This document shows, one piece after another, positions 9,670-21,721 of a DNA stretch of 64,000 nt (position 1 is the stretch's first letter; each line of letters begins with the position of its first letter). The stretch is taken from contig OY482848.1 of the NCBI GenBank assembly GCA_960531495.1, positions 28,636,708 through 28,700,707 of the forward strand, written 5' to 3'. This DNA comes from Zeus faber (Eukaryota; Chordata; Actinopteri; Zeiformes; Zeidae). A program made the translations under genes and the position numbers. Under the pieces are notes generated by a model. The model saw only the letters and a program-made list of their open reading frames with translations. It searched no databases and was not told the origin of the DNA.

Positions 9670-12410
9670 AACAATGACATCAACAACAAAATGGGTTTCT
9701 GGCCCTAATCCTGCAGACAGCAGCAGTGAAAGACAATGTGGTTTGGAAAGCTCATCTGGAAGTGCCCCAAGACTTTTTTTGATTGAGTCAAAACCTTCAG
9801 GAACTCCTAAACACCTCCAGATCAAACACATCCAAACTAAATGACACTAACACATACCTCCACTCCTCCACATTGGAGAGCTATGTGGTGGCAGCCTTAA
9901 GTTGATAACATATACGAAGACAATTGTAGTTTTGGGAAAGAAACTTTTTTTTTTTTTTTTAGATTAAGAATTTAAATGGAGCCAGCATGCTTGTGACTCC
10001 TGTACCTTGTTTATCTTCGCTATTCTCACACAACATACACAACTACAGTACTCTAAGCAATAAATCACCATCATCCATTATCGCAAATGGAACCCCAATA
10101 AAGACAGCTGTTTGTGTTGTGTACAATTGAGGTTGATGTCAAATAGTCTATACAGGGTCGATTTGCAATACCATTGCTGGTTAGCAACAAGGCCCAAAAT
10201 AAACCGTGTGTATGCTGTGTGTGTAGTACAAGAGGCCCAGCGAACCAGACAGCGGAACATCTACATTCTGTTCTTATTTCTTTGCTGTGTTTACCCCTGG
10301 GTGCCCTGTCTATGCCTGCTAGCTGCGAGCCAATTTATATGAAAACACAGAGAAGCATGGATGTGAAACAGGTATCTCTAGGACCTGAAAGGACTGCCAT
10401 TTCCAATCAGCTTCTCTGGTGCGCAGTGTCTCTCTCTTGGATGTCATAATAAAAAAGAAAGTCTGTGAAATGCAAGGTTTGACACTGTGTTGTTGATATC
10501 AAGATTTAAGTGACACATATGGTACAATATATCCAATAAAGAAGTTGTGAATAAGCTGTTTTCTGAAATTTGGTCTTCACCAATAGCAAAAGAGTATTCT
10601 AACGTCCTATAATGTCCTCCATGTCCAAAAGTCACCAAACCTCTGCCCTCCCCTGTACCATCTCCATGTCGCTCTACTGGAAAAACAATATCTAACGGAC
10701 AAAGGAGGGAGGGAGCGTGCATGGTTGCAAACAAGGTGCTTGGAATAATAACTTTCTTGGAGAAATCAATGAAAGAAAATCCATAACGCTAGCAACATTG
10801 GTATTAGAAAGACGCAGTGTTAGCAACGCTGCCCATCACCACACCTATATTTATTTATTAGTATTTATATAATAAAGAGAAACCGGCAATTGTCCGTTCA
10901 GGTCATGCTCGTCTTGAGTGTCGCAATCTGATCCCCTGAGGGGACTGGGGGATATTTAGGACCGTCAATGTTCCTAAATATGAAATATAAATGGAGATAC
11001 CTGTGGTAGACCATTATGGCACCTGAGTCAGATTTCTCTTCATGAAATTATGGATCCAATATTACAAACAATAAGTAAAATATGCGATGAGTATGACATA
11101 AACATGGCAGTATGTAACATTGGAAAGAGAGGCCTATCCTAAATCATTCTTTTTATTGAATTTCTGTGTTATAACAGGTTATGTGGATGGGGAGCGTAGG
11201 ATGATGTAATATGCAATGTTACGTGCTGGCATCCAAAGACTCTTTGGAATGTCCTAATGGAGTTGTCCATTAAAAAAGTCCCATGCTTTTTACATAATTA
11301 ACTTACTTGGATGAATCATGGAAGTATATTAACTTCATGGTTAAGTATTCATTTATAATTGGTATTAATAGTACAATTGGCTTTACCGAGCCCAAATGAA
11401 ACAACATCAGAAAGTGAAGCCATTTGTATTTGGGGATTTTGAGTGTCTGTGTAATGGGACATACCTGCCCCACACAGGAAGTGATGTGGTTTAGGTATTG
11501 TAAGTATCAGGAAGCAAGTTACCTGGGCTGCAAAAGCTTTTGAGTTCTGCTGCCGGAGCTACCATGAAGAGAAAAACAATTCAAAAGGTCTGCTGAAAGC
11601 CTTAAAGTCAAAACGGAATACAGCAAAAGGCTTTCAAAAACCTGAATAGTTATTGGTGTCGCATTTCACAGAGTAGAACAACATTTTTGTAGAGATTTTT
11701 TTAAGTATTTGTCCGGGAATTGCGCTTTTAACAGTTGTGTCTCACAACCTGACAGAAGTTATCCAGGATAGTGGCGAGATAAACTTGTGACCCATGCAGT
11801 CGTGATGCCATTCATACTTTGAGCATTTTTACAACCCCAGGTTACCGTTCTCCAAGGGCTGAGGAAGTAAAAGCGTGGAATGCTGGCAAACCACCAAGAG
11901 CCGAAAAAGGCTGAAAAACTATGACCCAAACTTATTAAAGCATGGAGTGAGGGTCCAAAGGGACTGGAGCCCCGCCTCTACCTCTGGAGTATCAGTGCCA
12001 CAAACTGAGCCGCATGGCAGAACGCTTTAACAAGGCTGCAGATGGGAGGGGCAGAGGGGAGCTGGATCTTGCCAAATCCCGAACCCTACATACTACACTG
12101 CGAGGGCATAAAACCTGCATGTTACAATCATTAAAGTCCATCCTTGAGAAACAATCTCAATAAAAAACAATTAAATTAAAAAAAAAAAAAAAACTTAAAA
12201 AATAAAAATAAAAATGCTTTTCTAGAAGGAATTTTTTTTGTTTGTTTTTTTTAATATATAGGTAAAGACACCACCAAAAATGTAATCAAATAACAGTGCT
12301 AAGGTGAATGAAATTCTATTTAAGGATGTGACTTGTTCTCTGCATTGCAAATATTTTCTTTCCCAAGGAGGCAATTTAAGGTATCTTGGAGACAATAATG
12401 TATTGTGATG
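9670..12410. other. Intronic stretch with nothing identified
   Basis: AT-rich non-coding sequence with short homopolymers (T17 at about 9945-9960, A-rich at about 12178-12193). A polyadenylation-like AATAAA lies before the A-rich run near 12160, so a retroposed 3' end is possible, but no parent could be recognised. Confidence 0.5.
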
Positions 12411-12411
12411 G

Positions 12412-12450
12412 GCTTTTTTATTTCTTTATTTCTTTATTTCTTTATTTATT
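12412..12450. repeat. (TTTCTTTA)n short tandem repeat
   Basis: TTTATTTCTTTATTTCTTTA is repeated in tandem across this interval. Confidence 0.85.
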
Positions 12451-12833
12451 ACATTTGACAAACGGTGGTATGGGGCAGGTGTGTTTCTAGAAACAGCCAA
12501 AGAACTGAAGTCCCAAGCCAGGCTGTGTCAGTGGGCTGTGATGTAAACTCCATAAGTATGGATTTCACCACCCCCACCTACCCCACTCCCCCATAGCTGG
12601 AGACTGAAGACAGGGGTGTGGTGGTGATCTGGCAGCCCGCCAAAACCACACTCTGGTCTGCCAACACTGTGGTATGACAGCCATTTCCTGACCCAGAGGA
12701 GGGGCGGTGGGGGACATGGGTTCCTGGTGAGGGGAGCTCACCTCGAGTTGGGACCGGCAGAGAAAGAAAGCGATTTAACGGACCGAAGGGACCTGACGTG
12801 GACCTTAACGAGGAAAGAAAAGCGTCGGGCAAC

Positions 12834-12836
<3 letters not shown>

Positions 12837-12902
<66 letters not shown>
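12837..12902. repeat. (GT)33 microsatellite
   Basis: A pure GT array. Confidence 0.97.
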
Positions 12903-12906
<4 letters not shown>

Positions 12907-14028
12907 GTTCAATCAAATCGTCTCCATGGTGACCAAGATCATTCAAAGGAAAAAAAAAAAAAATAACACACACGCAGGCGTACATACAGCCGGGTGCATC
13001 CACACGTAGACTGTAAACTCTGAAATACACAAAACCAAACAACTGCGGCTTTGACAACTAGGCACTTCCTGCTTTTGGTCGAACCAGTTGGTTTTTGTTT
13101 TGTTTCGCCTCTCTAAGTGACAACATAACAAAAGTTCTATGTTAAAGTTTCCTTATTGCAAACCCACCCATTCACCCCTTTATCAACCTTCACCATCACT
13201 ATACTCTCCCTCCCTCCCGCCTCTTCCTCTCCCTCTCACATCCTCTCTGTACGTCTTTCCTCCTCTCCCTCTCTCCAGGTTCTGTTGCCGGGGGTTCCTT
13301 TGGGTCCTGAAGGGCGGTTACTGGCTACAACCGCCTGTACGACTGCGTAGGACTTTAACAACACGGCCCGGTGAAAAAACATCTCCTCCTGCCATTCAGC
13401 CAGGCATGTACAGTTATAGAAGGTCGCTCAGTGGAGTGTTATACTGGGTCAATTTCAATGTTTTTGCAGTAAACAATGAGTGAGGGAGGATTTTATTTTA
13501 TTATTATTATAAAAAAAAAAAAAAATTCTGCATGGTCTGTCCAGACATTAAGTTACAGGACGACGAAAAGCTTTCATTCTCTTTAAAAATAATCATATCT
13601 AGAGTAAGAGATCAACGGATATTATCCAAAACGGCACGGGCGTACATCCCATAATGAGAGAGCCAAAAGATACTATCAGGAAGCTCGAAATTTAGGTAGG
13701 ATCGCGGAATTCCAAAATCTCTTGGCAGGGATGAATACACCAGAGATTTGTTTACTAGATTTTTTGTCCAGTTTATAATTTTGTCGGTAGTCCAATTCTA
13801 AAAGAATGTGACTCCAGGATCAACCCCCCCCCCAAAAAAAAAAAGTAAATTAGGGCAAGTCCTTTAAAAAGCAGTTAGGAAAACTATGAGCCCTGAGGAG
13901 AATGAAGAAGCTACTTTACTTTACCCTTTCTAAGGCCATCACTGGCATGTGTGAAATCCGGCTGTATCGGCAATCTGTTGGCATGTTGAACAGCTCCAGT
14001 GGTTTACAGCTGGGAGTTGCTTCTCAGA

Positions 14029-14049
14029 GGGGGGGGGGGGGGGGGGGGG
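14029..14049. repeat. G21 homopolymer
   Basis: Twenty-one consecutive G on the plus strand, so C21 in the smurf2 transcript. The true length is uncertain because such runs are error-prone. Confidence 0.9.
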
Positions 14050-14763
14050 TCTGAATCTGCATTCCACACACACTATTCATAGCAGCTCCACATAGAGATG
14101 CTGCAGAGTGAAACCCAAACCCTACAATACGATCCATTCAGGCGTAGAAGCATGTTTCTGCTCTCAGTGGGCTCATCACATGCAAATGTTTTTGTGACAG
14201 AATGGGGACTGTCGAGTTAGGAGATCCTAATATCGATGCCCAAAAGACAACATAATGCGGGGTAGATACGAGACAGATAGGCAAACAGACAAATCAAGAT
14301 ACTGGTGCAAAAGTCAATAAGGTTTTTCTGAGTCTCATTATGTTGTCAGATACACTCAATTAGATAGAGCCAATCAGATAAAATAATCACATTATGAGAC
14401 CTCGCCCACCCACTGAGCTGAGTGTGCTTCACATATACCTATTTAATTCTCACCTGTAGTTGGCTTGTGAGCAAGTTTGTAGTTCTCACCCAAAGGTCAG
14501 TCCATGAATATTAATGAGGGCAAGACCACGGCCTCTCATTTATTGAGATGATTGTGAGTCATAATAGATGACTACAGAAAACAGTCATTCACAAAAAAAA
14601 TGTTGCTGAATATTTTATAATACTATGTTTAAGGTTTGTAGACATAAAAATTTAAGACTGATTTATGATTTTGGTCCATCTTTAAACAGCAGTCTGAAAG
14701 TGCTAGCCCCAGAAATCATGGGAGTTGGGCAATGCCGACTTGGCCTTCCCTGGGTTGACTTAC

Positions 14764-14872
14764 AGATCGTAGTGTTGGTTCCACTTGGGGTCCAGCGTGT
14801 TCCTCACAGTGTCCGTGGAGTGACATTGTCCAGAGCCGTCCACCACCACTTTGGCGAAGGGATCAGGCAGCC
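14764..14872 (-). CDS. smurf2: smurf2 coding exon 3 (C2 domain, central part)
   Basis: This 109-bp exon encodes LPDPFAKVVVDGSGQCHSTD followed by TVRNTLDPKWNQHYD, the central calcium/lipid-binding strands and loops of the Smurf C2 domain, around residues 31-67 of the full protein. The minus-strand acceptor is TTTCACAG and the donor is GTAAGT. The first two bases (GG) complete an Arg codon opened by the A that ends the exon at 18459-18497, and the final CT is completed by the G that opens the exon at 4264-4397. This phase agreement across three exons shows that they belong to one gene. VVV in the PFAKVVVDG segment fits Smurf2 (Smurf1 has IVV, from memory). Arg replaces the more usual Lys in TVRNTLD, a conservative change. 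No stop or frameshift is present, so the gene appears functional here. The exon is not a multiple of three on its own, but exons 3 and 4 together are 243 bp. Confidence 0.95.
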
Positions 14873-15238
14873 CTGTGAAACCAAAACCAGCACCACAATA
14901 GTCGGGTGATATTCAATAGGGCCCTGATCAGATCGGACACATTTACAGCATGCAAGTGCCGTTTTGAAGGGCGCGTTTGAGTATACTCAAACTCAATGTA
15001 CTCAATGTATGAAATGCTTCTACGTAGTTTACCAGCGTCATGTAGTGTCCTATGGCTACATGACATAAGAGTCAAAACGGTGGTAGATTTGAATTCAAAA
15101 GCTGGTTCTGAATAAGATTCTTTGACCAGCTTGTTTTTGTTAAGCTGGCCGGATATGGTAAATTAAAATGTAAATCATTTATCAATTTGTGTAAGCAGTA
15201 ACAGTTGTTAAGTGGCACAAATGCATATCTTTCCACGG

Positions 15239-15953
15239 TAGGGCTGGACAATCATTTTGGCCAAAAATTTTATCACAATATATTTAGTTATATTGATCGA
15301 TATCGATAATTGTCACAATATATTTAATAATAACATTGCTCTGTTTACAGTTTTGAGTGTCTTGGCTTTATGTTAAACATTGAATAAACAAAATAAAATA
15401 AATGTGTAAATGTAAAAAAAAAAATTGTATTCTTGTATTATATGCATATAGTATAGTAGAGATTATATGGATTTAATATATAATATAATAATCACTGTCG
15501 TCTGAGAACAGTCTGGAAAGTTCCCAAATCTGCGCTCTGTGATTATACGCGGAGACATTTGGAGCGGATCGAGGGACGCTCTCCGACCGCTTCAGAACAG
15601 ATGTCACTGAAAATCACGAATTCTTTCTTAAAACGGACATGGGGGCGTCGCCGGGCTCGGGTTGGGAGGAGGTCATGTTTGAGTTGATGTTTAAGGAAGA
15701 TCCACCATGTCAACTTTGGGGGGGCTCGCCCCTGCTGCGCTCTCCAGCCTGGGAGAGAGCGGAGGAAGCCCAGTGAACCTGGACCCCAAAACTGGTAAGA
15801 CTGATTGGCTGTTCGTGTCACATGGTTGTTTCTCTGCTGCACGATGGGCTGTTCGTGTTGTGTCTATGTAGGTAGAGGAAAACTGACTCGTCATAGGTAT
15901 CATGGAAGATTTTATCATGAAAATTATCAAGATTGTTTTATTGCCCAGCCCTA
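15239..15953. mobile_element. hAT-type MITE, 715 bp, with 8-bp target duplication
   Basis: The ends read TAGGGCTGGACAAT and, on the other strand, TAGGGCTGGGCAAT. The flanks are TTCCACGG (15231-15238) and TTCCACAG (15954-15961), an 8-bp duplication with one mismatch, the hallmark of hAT insertion. The first 250 bases are AT-rich with TCGATATCGATAATTGTC-like palindromes. The interior at 15530-15800 is GC-rich and ends TTTACTGG-like GGTAAG, which may be captured sequence. No transposase domain is visible, so it is non-autonomous. Confidence 0.88.
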
Positions 15954-16534
15954 TTCCACAGTGTGTTATTCAACAGGGAATCTGCCTCCGGACAACGAAA
16001 CCACAAACAGGTTAAACTTGTTGAGGCACATTCAGCCCAATGTCATTTTGGGACTTCCCTCTATGTGTGTGTGTGTGTGTGTGTCTACTCCTTGTCATTT
16101 AGAGGAAACTGTACCACACAGCCGACTCTAATCTGCTGTAATTGAATCCACGGCTTCCAGGTTAATGAAGAGCCCAGCTCGAGGGCTGCAAAGGTGCAGG
16201 GTTTTTCCTTTTTCCTCAGAGCTTTTAGCCAGACCACAAGAGCTAATGATGGTTAAAGGGCCTGGACTGCTTTCGTGGCTTCTATTGTGAAAACTGTCTG
16301 GTCTGTAAACCAAGTAATGACTAGGTATCACTGTTCGTGGAGCAGGAAAATCTGTTCAAGTTACATTGATTGATTGAAATTGCTGCTTTGGGCGAAATGT
16401 TGAAAAACATTTACTCGGAAATAACAAAAGAGGCAGAAAAAACATCAACGACACCCTGTTGACTGTGTGGTTGTATGTGGGGGTGAGTTAACAGTCCCAC
16501 TATATAGCCTATTAGTTATTTAGCCATTAACTGA

Positions 16535-17130
16535 TAAGGCCGGGCAGATTGATGATTCAATTGTCAATCGATGGAATCAACCGCCGAAGGACATTAATGA
16601 CAGACTTTTTTTTTTTTTTTTTTCCCCCTCCTCAATCCTGTCCAGGATTGAAACTGTGCAAGTGAGTATAAACAGACAGGAAAGTGGCGCTACAGGAAAC
16701 TAAAATGACTGATCGTGGATTATTACAATATTTTCCCTTTTTCTACCGCGCAGCGACAACATAAAGTGAGAGCTGACAGCCGAGCCAATCGCATTTTACT
16801 ACATGGAGAAGACACAGTTAGAATCAGCATTCACCTCGGGCAAAAATAACATCCATTTTTCATTTTTTTCCTCTCTCATTGTAAAAAGCAATCACAACGT
16901 TCAAACAGACAAGCACAGGATAAATAATCCATGCATTTTTGTTAATTTTACTCATTTAAAAATCGGACACATGGGCTGGAGCATACAAGACCTTATGTGT
17001 TCTAACCCTCATTGTAAAGTGTATTGTCTGCCGACCACACAATTGGAATGTGACAACAACGAATACAATCGTCTATTGGGGGGGGGGCATGATTGGACGA
17101 TTGAAACTTTGCACGCCCAAGCCTAGTTAT
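16535..17130. mobile_element. Possible hAT-like element
   Basis: The left part begins TAAGGCCGGGCAGATTGATG and the right end, read on the other strand, is TAGGCTTGGGCGTGCAAAGT. The inverted similarity is weak and no target duplication is evident. Confidence 0.35.
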
Positions 17131-17439
17131 GATACTACCCGTCCTTCGTTTTAATTACTTTCTGTTCCGGACAATTCCTGGCCCTGTAACCCCAACCAGC
17201 CCTGCTACTGTGTGATGTCTAATGACAACCGTGATGTCTAATGACCAAAATTCCAAAATTCACTATACATTTATTGTAATGACTTGTATATCTCATATAC
17301 TATATTAATGAATTACTTCATCCCCCCGACTTCATACCTCTGGACTGGACTGTCAACACCTTTGAAAAGTAAATAAAGACCTATTTGTTGAGACTGACTT
17401 TTTTTAAATTCTGTCTTTGTTTTGTGTCTGCATCTATTA

Positions 17440-18081
17440 CCGTTTTTACACCAAAATAAGCAGGTATACCCGGGAAGTTTAAACGTGAGTAAACCCTCTA
17501 AATATAAGCCATTGACGGCTTTTCCACTGCAGACGAGTATGCCTTTCTTTTTTTTCTGGTGCGTCCAACTTCACGAACACGGCAGAAAAGGGCTGTGTCA
17601 TGGTTCCAGTGTTATGGGGGGCTGTAGAAGCAGCATGGGGTATCCATGCGAGCACCCTCCTAGGTTGGCAGGTCCGTTGTGGCGGGGGGCAGAGGCGCTC
17701 CTCCGGTTCGGAGACCGGCATAGGGCAGTGCTGTTGTGGCTCGGAGCCTGGCGGGAAATGTGTCAATAACTTCTGATTTTGGATTGTAAATGGGATATGA
17801 ATAGATGGAATGATACAAGGATATTCCTGTCTATTTACGTGCCAACGTTTTTCCAAGTTTTACAGTTTTATGTCATTGTTGGTTTACGTTGCCGTCTCCT
17901 CTACTGTTTTTCTCGCCAATCACACTGGAACCATGACACGCCCTATCCCGACATGTTAATGACGTACAACGTGACGCACCAGAAAAAAAACGCCATTTCT
18001 CCTGGCAATGGGAAAGGTGTCAATCGCCTAAATTGAACACCAAAACTAGCGGTCAACCCGCTAACTTTGGTGTGAAAACGG
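17440..18081. mobile_element. TA-flanked MITE (642 bp) with CCGTTTTNACACCAAA termini
   Basis: The left end reads CCGTTTTTACACCAAAATAA and the right end on the other strand CCGTTTTCACACCAAAGTTA. Both are flanked by TA (17438-17439 and 18082-18083). The interior has no transposase motif. The TA duplication fits a Tc1/mariner or pogo-type mover, but the terminal sequence differs from the pogo-like element at 6556-8229. Confidence 0.75.
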
Positions 18082-18458
18082 TATTCGCGTTTATTTTTCT
18101 TTGAAGCACTAAATAGGTGCGATGTAAATAAACATACACACGTTAAGCAACAGCCATTTGGCACTCAACAAGATACCGTATCTTCTACAGTTCTTACAGT
18201 TAGACATTTTAAATGCAGTTAATACTGATAGAGGATAATCACAGTGTAACAAGCAGGGTTTCTATAACAGGCTGTGAGGCCTGATCCCACGTCTCTGTGC
18301 AGCCTAGACAGACAGAGAGATCAGATTCTTGGGGACGTTATTAGGGAGCAGGGCTTCAAACGCTAGTGTGAGCAGCCCTAGCTGACAAGTCCTGCACCAA
18401 TACGCAGGGGACTTGATGTGACAGGAATAGAAACAGGACAAAAATAGGCTTTACTCAC

Positions 18459-18497
18459 TGAAGAAGTCTTTCTTCGCCAGGTTCTTCGCACACAATA
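18459..18497 (-). CDS. smurf2: smurf2 coding exon 2 (start of C2 domain)
   Basis: This is a 39-bp micro-exon too short for ORF finding. It encodes VLCAKNLAKKDFF with split codons at both ends and is the first beta strand and loop of the Smurf C2 domain. The minus-strand acceptor is CTCTTCCAG and the donor is GTGAGT. It opens with TA, needing a G from exon 1 to make Val, and ends with A, which joins GG of the next exon to make Arg. The exon is symmetrical in phase and a multiple of three, so skipping it would delete 13 residues without a frameshift and would remove the first C2 strand. The preceding exon, which should encode the start Met and about 17 residues, was not found between here and base 64000. 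The identification rests on exact agreement with the Smurf C2 start and on phase continuity with the next two exons. Confidence 0.92.
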
Positions 18498-18539
18498 CTG
18501 GAAGAGAGAATAGAGAGAGGTACAAATTAGGTCAAAGAA

Positions 18540-19680
18540 ACAGGTGCACGGTCATTAGTAAATACATGAACTGTTCGAGAATAGTTTGCAAGAAAAAACA
18601 GGCGAACAAATGTTGATTCACATGAACCTTACATTTTCCTAGAGGACCATGGGAAGCGTCAGCATTTCTTTTTGTTGAATTTTACGACAATTCTAGATTA
18701 GCATCAGCAGTGGTCTGCATGGTGAATGACCACACCTTCTAAATGTTCCTTCAAGCCCTAAAAACTAAATGTGTGGTTGCTCTATGCGTTCAGCCATCCA
18801 AAATGTGCAAATTCCCCAGTGGTGATATAGTATATCCAACTGAACTTTCCTGGAAAAAAGGTTTTTGAATTAATAATTAACACTAATAAAATCTTACTCG
18901 ACTCAAGGTTGTAGACATGGACAAACCAGAAATTTCCAGACATATAACAAAGAGTATCTCTTGATATTTGGTGACATTCACAGCCACTGTAGACAAAAGC
19001 GCTAGTGTTTCCAGCTCCTTTGCCTTAATGAACCATCTGTAGTCTAATGGTGTGTGCATGTGTATTGAAGAGAAATGTAAGAGACCTAGCAGTAGTTCTA
19101 AACCACAGCTGTTTGCAAGATGTATAGCAATGAGGTAATATCATTCACCATATATAAAATATAGGATGTAAATCGATTGGTGAGAGTTTCAGTGGCAAGT
19201 ATTTGGAATTATCTTATCTCAGATAGCCTAATTTTTGCAATATCTGTTTTACAGATCGATCAAACAAAGAGCTAGAAACAGATAGGTAAATAGTGGAAAA
19301 CTCCCCAAACTTCCTCAAAAATGAAAAATAAAAATGACAGCCATGGTTGATGGATGACATCACACTGGGCTGGGGAGTCTTCTGTCTGCTCCTCATGGTT
19401 CCATTATTCATCAGCTAGTGCCTTGGCGTTAAAATGGAGACTTGGTTTCCCCTTCGTATGACTGCTGTCTCTATACATCTCTATATCTGTCTGTCCTCAC
19501 CGTCCTGCTGCGGCCCAAAAGGAGAGGCATTTTTAAGAGACGCCCCTTGTAAAATATTGAAGAGACACGCATTCTTTCCTGTATGAGGTGAGCCCATGAG
19601 GTTCGCATCACAGCCAACATACTATGGCTTTCAGCAAAGGCCGAGAGAAATGTAGACCGAGAGAAATGATGGGAATTTGG
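18540..19680. other. Start of intron 1 with nothing identified
   Basis: Plain non-coding sequence. No terminal repeats, RNA genes or coding motifs were recognised. Confidence 0.55.
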
Positions 19681-19688
19681 GGTTGGGT

Positions 19689-19690
<2 letters not shown>

Positions 19691-19771
<81 letters not shown>

Positions 19772-19779
19772 GGGGGGGG
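19691..19779. repeat. (GT)39 microsatellite ending in G10
   Basis: A GT array to about 19769 runs into a G homopolymer. Confidence 0.96.
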
Positions 19780-20236
19780 TTATTTGGATGAGTGTTATTT
19801 GGATGGTTGCTGAAGCATTCCGTCCTGCTCCCTCTCTCCCTCTGTCACGAACCATCACTCTCCCGCTCAGTTAAAGGACCCAGGTGGGCCTAAGGGGGCC
19901 AAATCTGCACTTTCAGAGCAAGTCTGACAATCCAAAGGGAGTGATAAGAGGGAAACCAACAAGCACAAACCCATAGTGGGGGGGTAGAAACAAGAGAAAG
20001 GCAGAAACTCAATAAAACTCCACGGCCTCCCTGGAAATCCATAGACAGACAATCTATATCAGGGATGCCAAAAAACAATGACTTGTTTTTTCCAAGATAT
20101 ATTATCATTAAGTTAAGTTTGTATTCAATTAAACATTCATGGCAGCATAACATGTTTGAAATTATGAATGTCTTAATTCTAAGACGTACATTTTGTATTT
20201 AAAGGGTAAAAATTATGATCTGTTAAATAAAACAGG

Positions 20237-20238
<2 letters not shown>

Positions 20239-20274
<36 letters not shown>

Positions 20275-20290
20275 CTCCTCCCCCCCCCCA
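20239..20290. repeat. (TC)n followed by C10
   Basis: A TC run to about 20270, degenerate CTCTCCTC, then a C homopolymer. Confidence 0.95.
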
Positions 20291-20294
20291 CCAG

Positions 20295-20461
20295 GACCCC
20301 CACCAAAAAGTGCACACATCATCGTCTGACCAGCGATGGACACCCGGTCCCCGGGTGCGTCGACCAATGCTGCCCACTGCTCCTGGCTGTGCCACTGGAG
20401 GAAGGACAAGCCAGGATGGGTCAAATGCAGAGGCCTCATTTCACCGGCCACCATCCAAAAG

Positions 20462-20494
<33 letters not shown>

Positions 20495-20540
20495 ATGTGT
20501 GTTGTGTGATAATTAAAGATTCTTCTTCTTCTTCTTCTAT
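20295..20540 (+). mobile_element. Retroelement 3' end with internal (GT)n and (TTC)n tail
   Basis: GCTGCCCACTGCTCCTGGCT, then GGATGGGTCAAATGCAGAGG, then an (GT)14 array, then ATAATTAAAGATTCTTCTTC. This order matches the widespread fish LINE/SINE 3' end in which a sequence about not exceeding threshold text 'GCCCACTGCTCC...AAATGCAGAG' leads to a CAATAAAG-type signal and TTC tail. The 5' part is absent, as usual for truncated retroposition. Confidence 0.6.
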
Positions 20541-20939
20541 ATCTATATATCAAAAGCCATCTTATTTGCAAAATTGAAGATGTAAACTTGAATTAATTGA
20601 AACCTTGAACTAAAACACGATTGGCAAACAAAAACCCGCTTGGGTTCAGCTCGGTTGTCACCCTCATCTTATGTTGTCGTGGTGCGGTAGCGGCAGGCAA
20701 ATGTTGTAGTAATCCATGATCAATCCAATGAGAAATTACCCTTCATCTTTGTTTACACTCACTCCCACGCGCAGAAACATAAAGCACATTAGCTGTAACA
20801 ATACATTATTTCATAGAATAATAACAGCTACTGTATAGTTCAAGGGGATATATAATCAAATATGTATTTAGATGAATGATGATGCCATTCCATAAATAGG
20901 TAACAATACAAAACAAATGGTTAGACTCGGTAAATGTAA

Positions 20940-21600
20940 GTGATATGGGGATGCTGCTTATTAGCTAGCTAACTGAAGCTGCTTTCACACATGCTATGCA
21001 ACCCTGAAATTATCCGGACATTACCTGAATGAGCTGTACGTGTGAACGCAAATTTCGAATCATTTGACCTGGACATTACCCAGCCAGCACCCGAGTACAA
21101 AGTCTGCGTAATGACAAAATGAGCCTATGCGTGAACAGAGCAGGTAATTGTCCGGATTATTCACAGCGTGTGGGAGTGTCGCATGTTGATGACATGTCCA
21201 CTCGCACTCGTTATCATGCACCAGTTATTTACTTTTGTGCGGATCTTCATGCACCGAGCGTAGCTGCTTCGTACTCCTTTCTGCTTTCTTAATTATTCCT
21301 TTCCACTCTTGTTTATATTGCGGATATGTCCAAATACATGGAATATCAACGCAAAAAATAGCCCAACTACTGATAAGTCTGTAACCTCATCCACCATCTT
21401 GGGTGTGCTGTAGAAGTCCACAGCGTCACATCCTGCCTCTTGCACATTCTACCAAGGCTCTGCCTCAGTGGGTAGAGTGTCGCCTTGTCTAAACCAAAGT
21501 GATTATTTCCAGGGAATGTGGGCAACTCTGGACAATGTCCGTATAACCAGGTCCGGACATTATCTGGACATTGTTAACATATTTAAAAGTTGAATTTCTT
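20940..21600. mobile_element. Degenerate non-autonomous DNA transposon
   Basis: The motif TCCGGACATT or TGTCCGGA recurs in both orientations (about 21020, 21150, 21530, 21555), and the segment opens with GCTGCTTTCACACATGC, a start seen in fish hAT or piggyBac-like MITEs. Termini and target duplication are not clear. The classification is by memory of similar fish repeats. Confidence 0.45.
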
Positions 21601-21721
21601 GATCCAAAATTCAACATGGTTCGTTTGTTACATTAACTAATGATCCAAAAAAAGGATTAATGGTTTTGGATATCACTTACCTGTTAAATAAAATATAAAT
21701 AAAACACAATAGAGTGTTAAG

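Larger units (their letters stand above)
4398..14763 (-). other. smurf2: smurf2 intron 3
   Basis: This 10.4-kb intron separates the exons at 14764-14872 and 4264-4397. Its 3' end on the minus strand reads CTAACCCTAACCCTCTCCCGCAG-like, with two perfect CTAAC branch-point candidates. It contains GT arrays at 5263-5385, a complete pogo-like transposon at 6556-8229, CA arrays at 9438-9659, a GT array at 12837-12902 and a G21 run at 14029-14049. The stretches 5390-6480, 8340-9430, 9670-12410 and 12910-14020 show no gene and no element that I can name. Confidence 0.85.
14873..18458 (-). other. smurf2: smurf2 intron 2
   Basis: This 3.6-kb intron lies between the 39-bp exon and the 109-bp exon. About half is transposon-derived: a hAT MITE at 15239-15953, a possible second hAT-like piece at about 16535-17130, and a TA-flanked MITE at 17440-18081. 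The remaining bases are AT-rich and unremarkable. Confidence 0.85.

Noticed and set aside
13260..13480. Possible exon after a CTCTCTCCAG acceptor on the plus strand
   Set aside because: The open frame shows no known domain and no donor or conserved text; the plus strand is antisense to smurf2.
15543..15842. 99-codon open frame in the hAT MITE
   Set aside because: No domain or codon pattern recognised; it lies within a non-autonomous element.
16535..17130. Confident hAT element
   Set aside because: No matching 8-bp target duplication and weak end similarity; kept only as a low-confidence feature.
20179..20571. 130-codon open frame on the minus strand
   Set aside because: Built from a retroelement 3' end, TTC and GT repeats.
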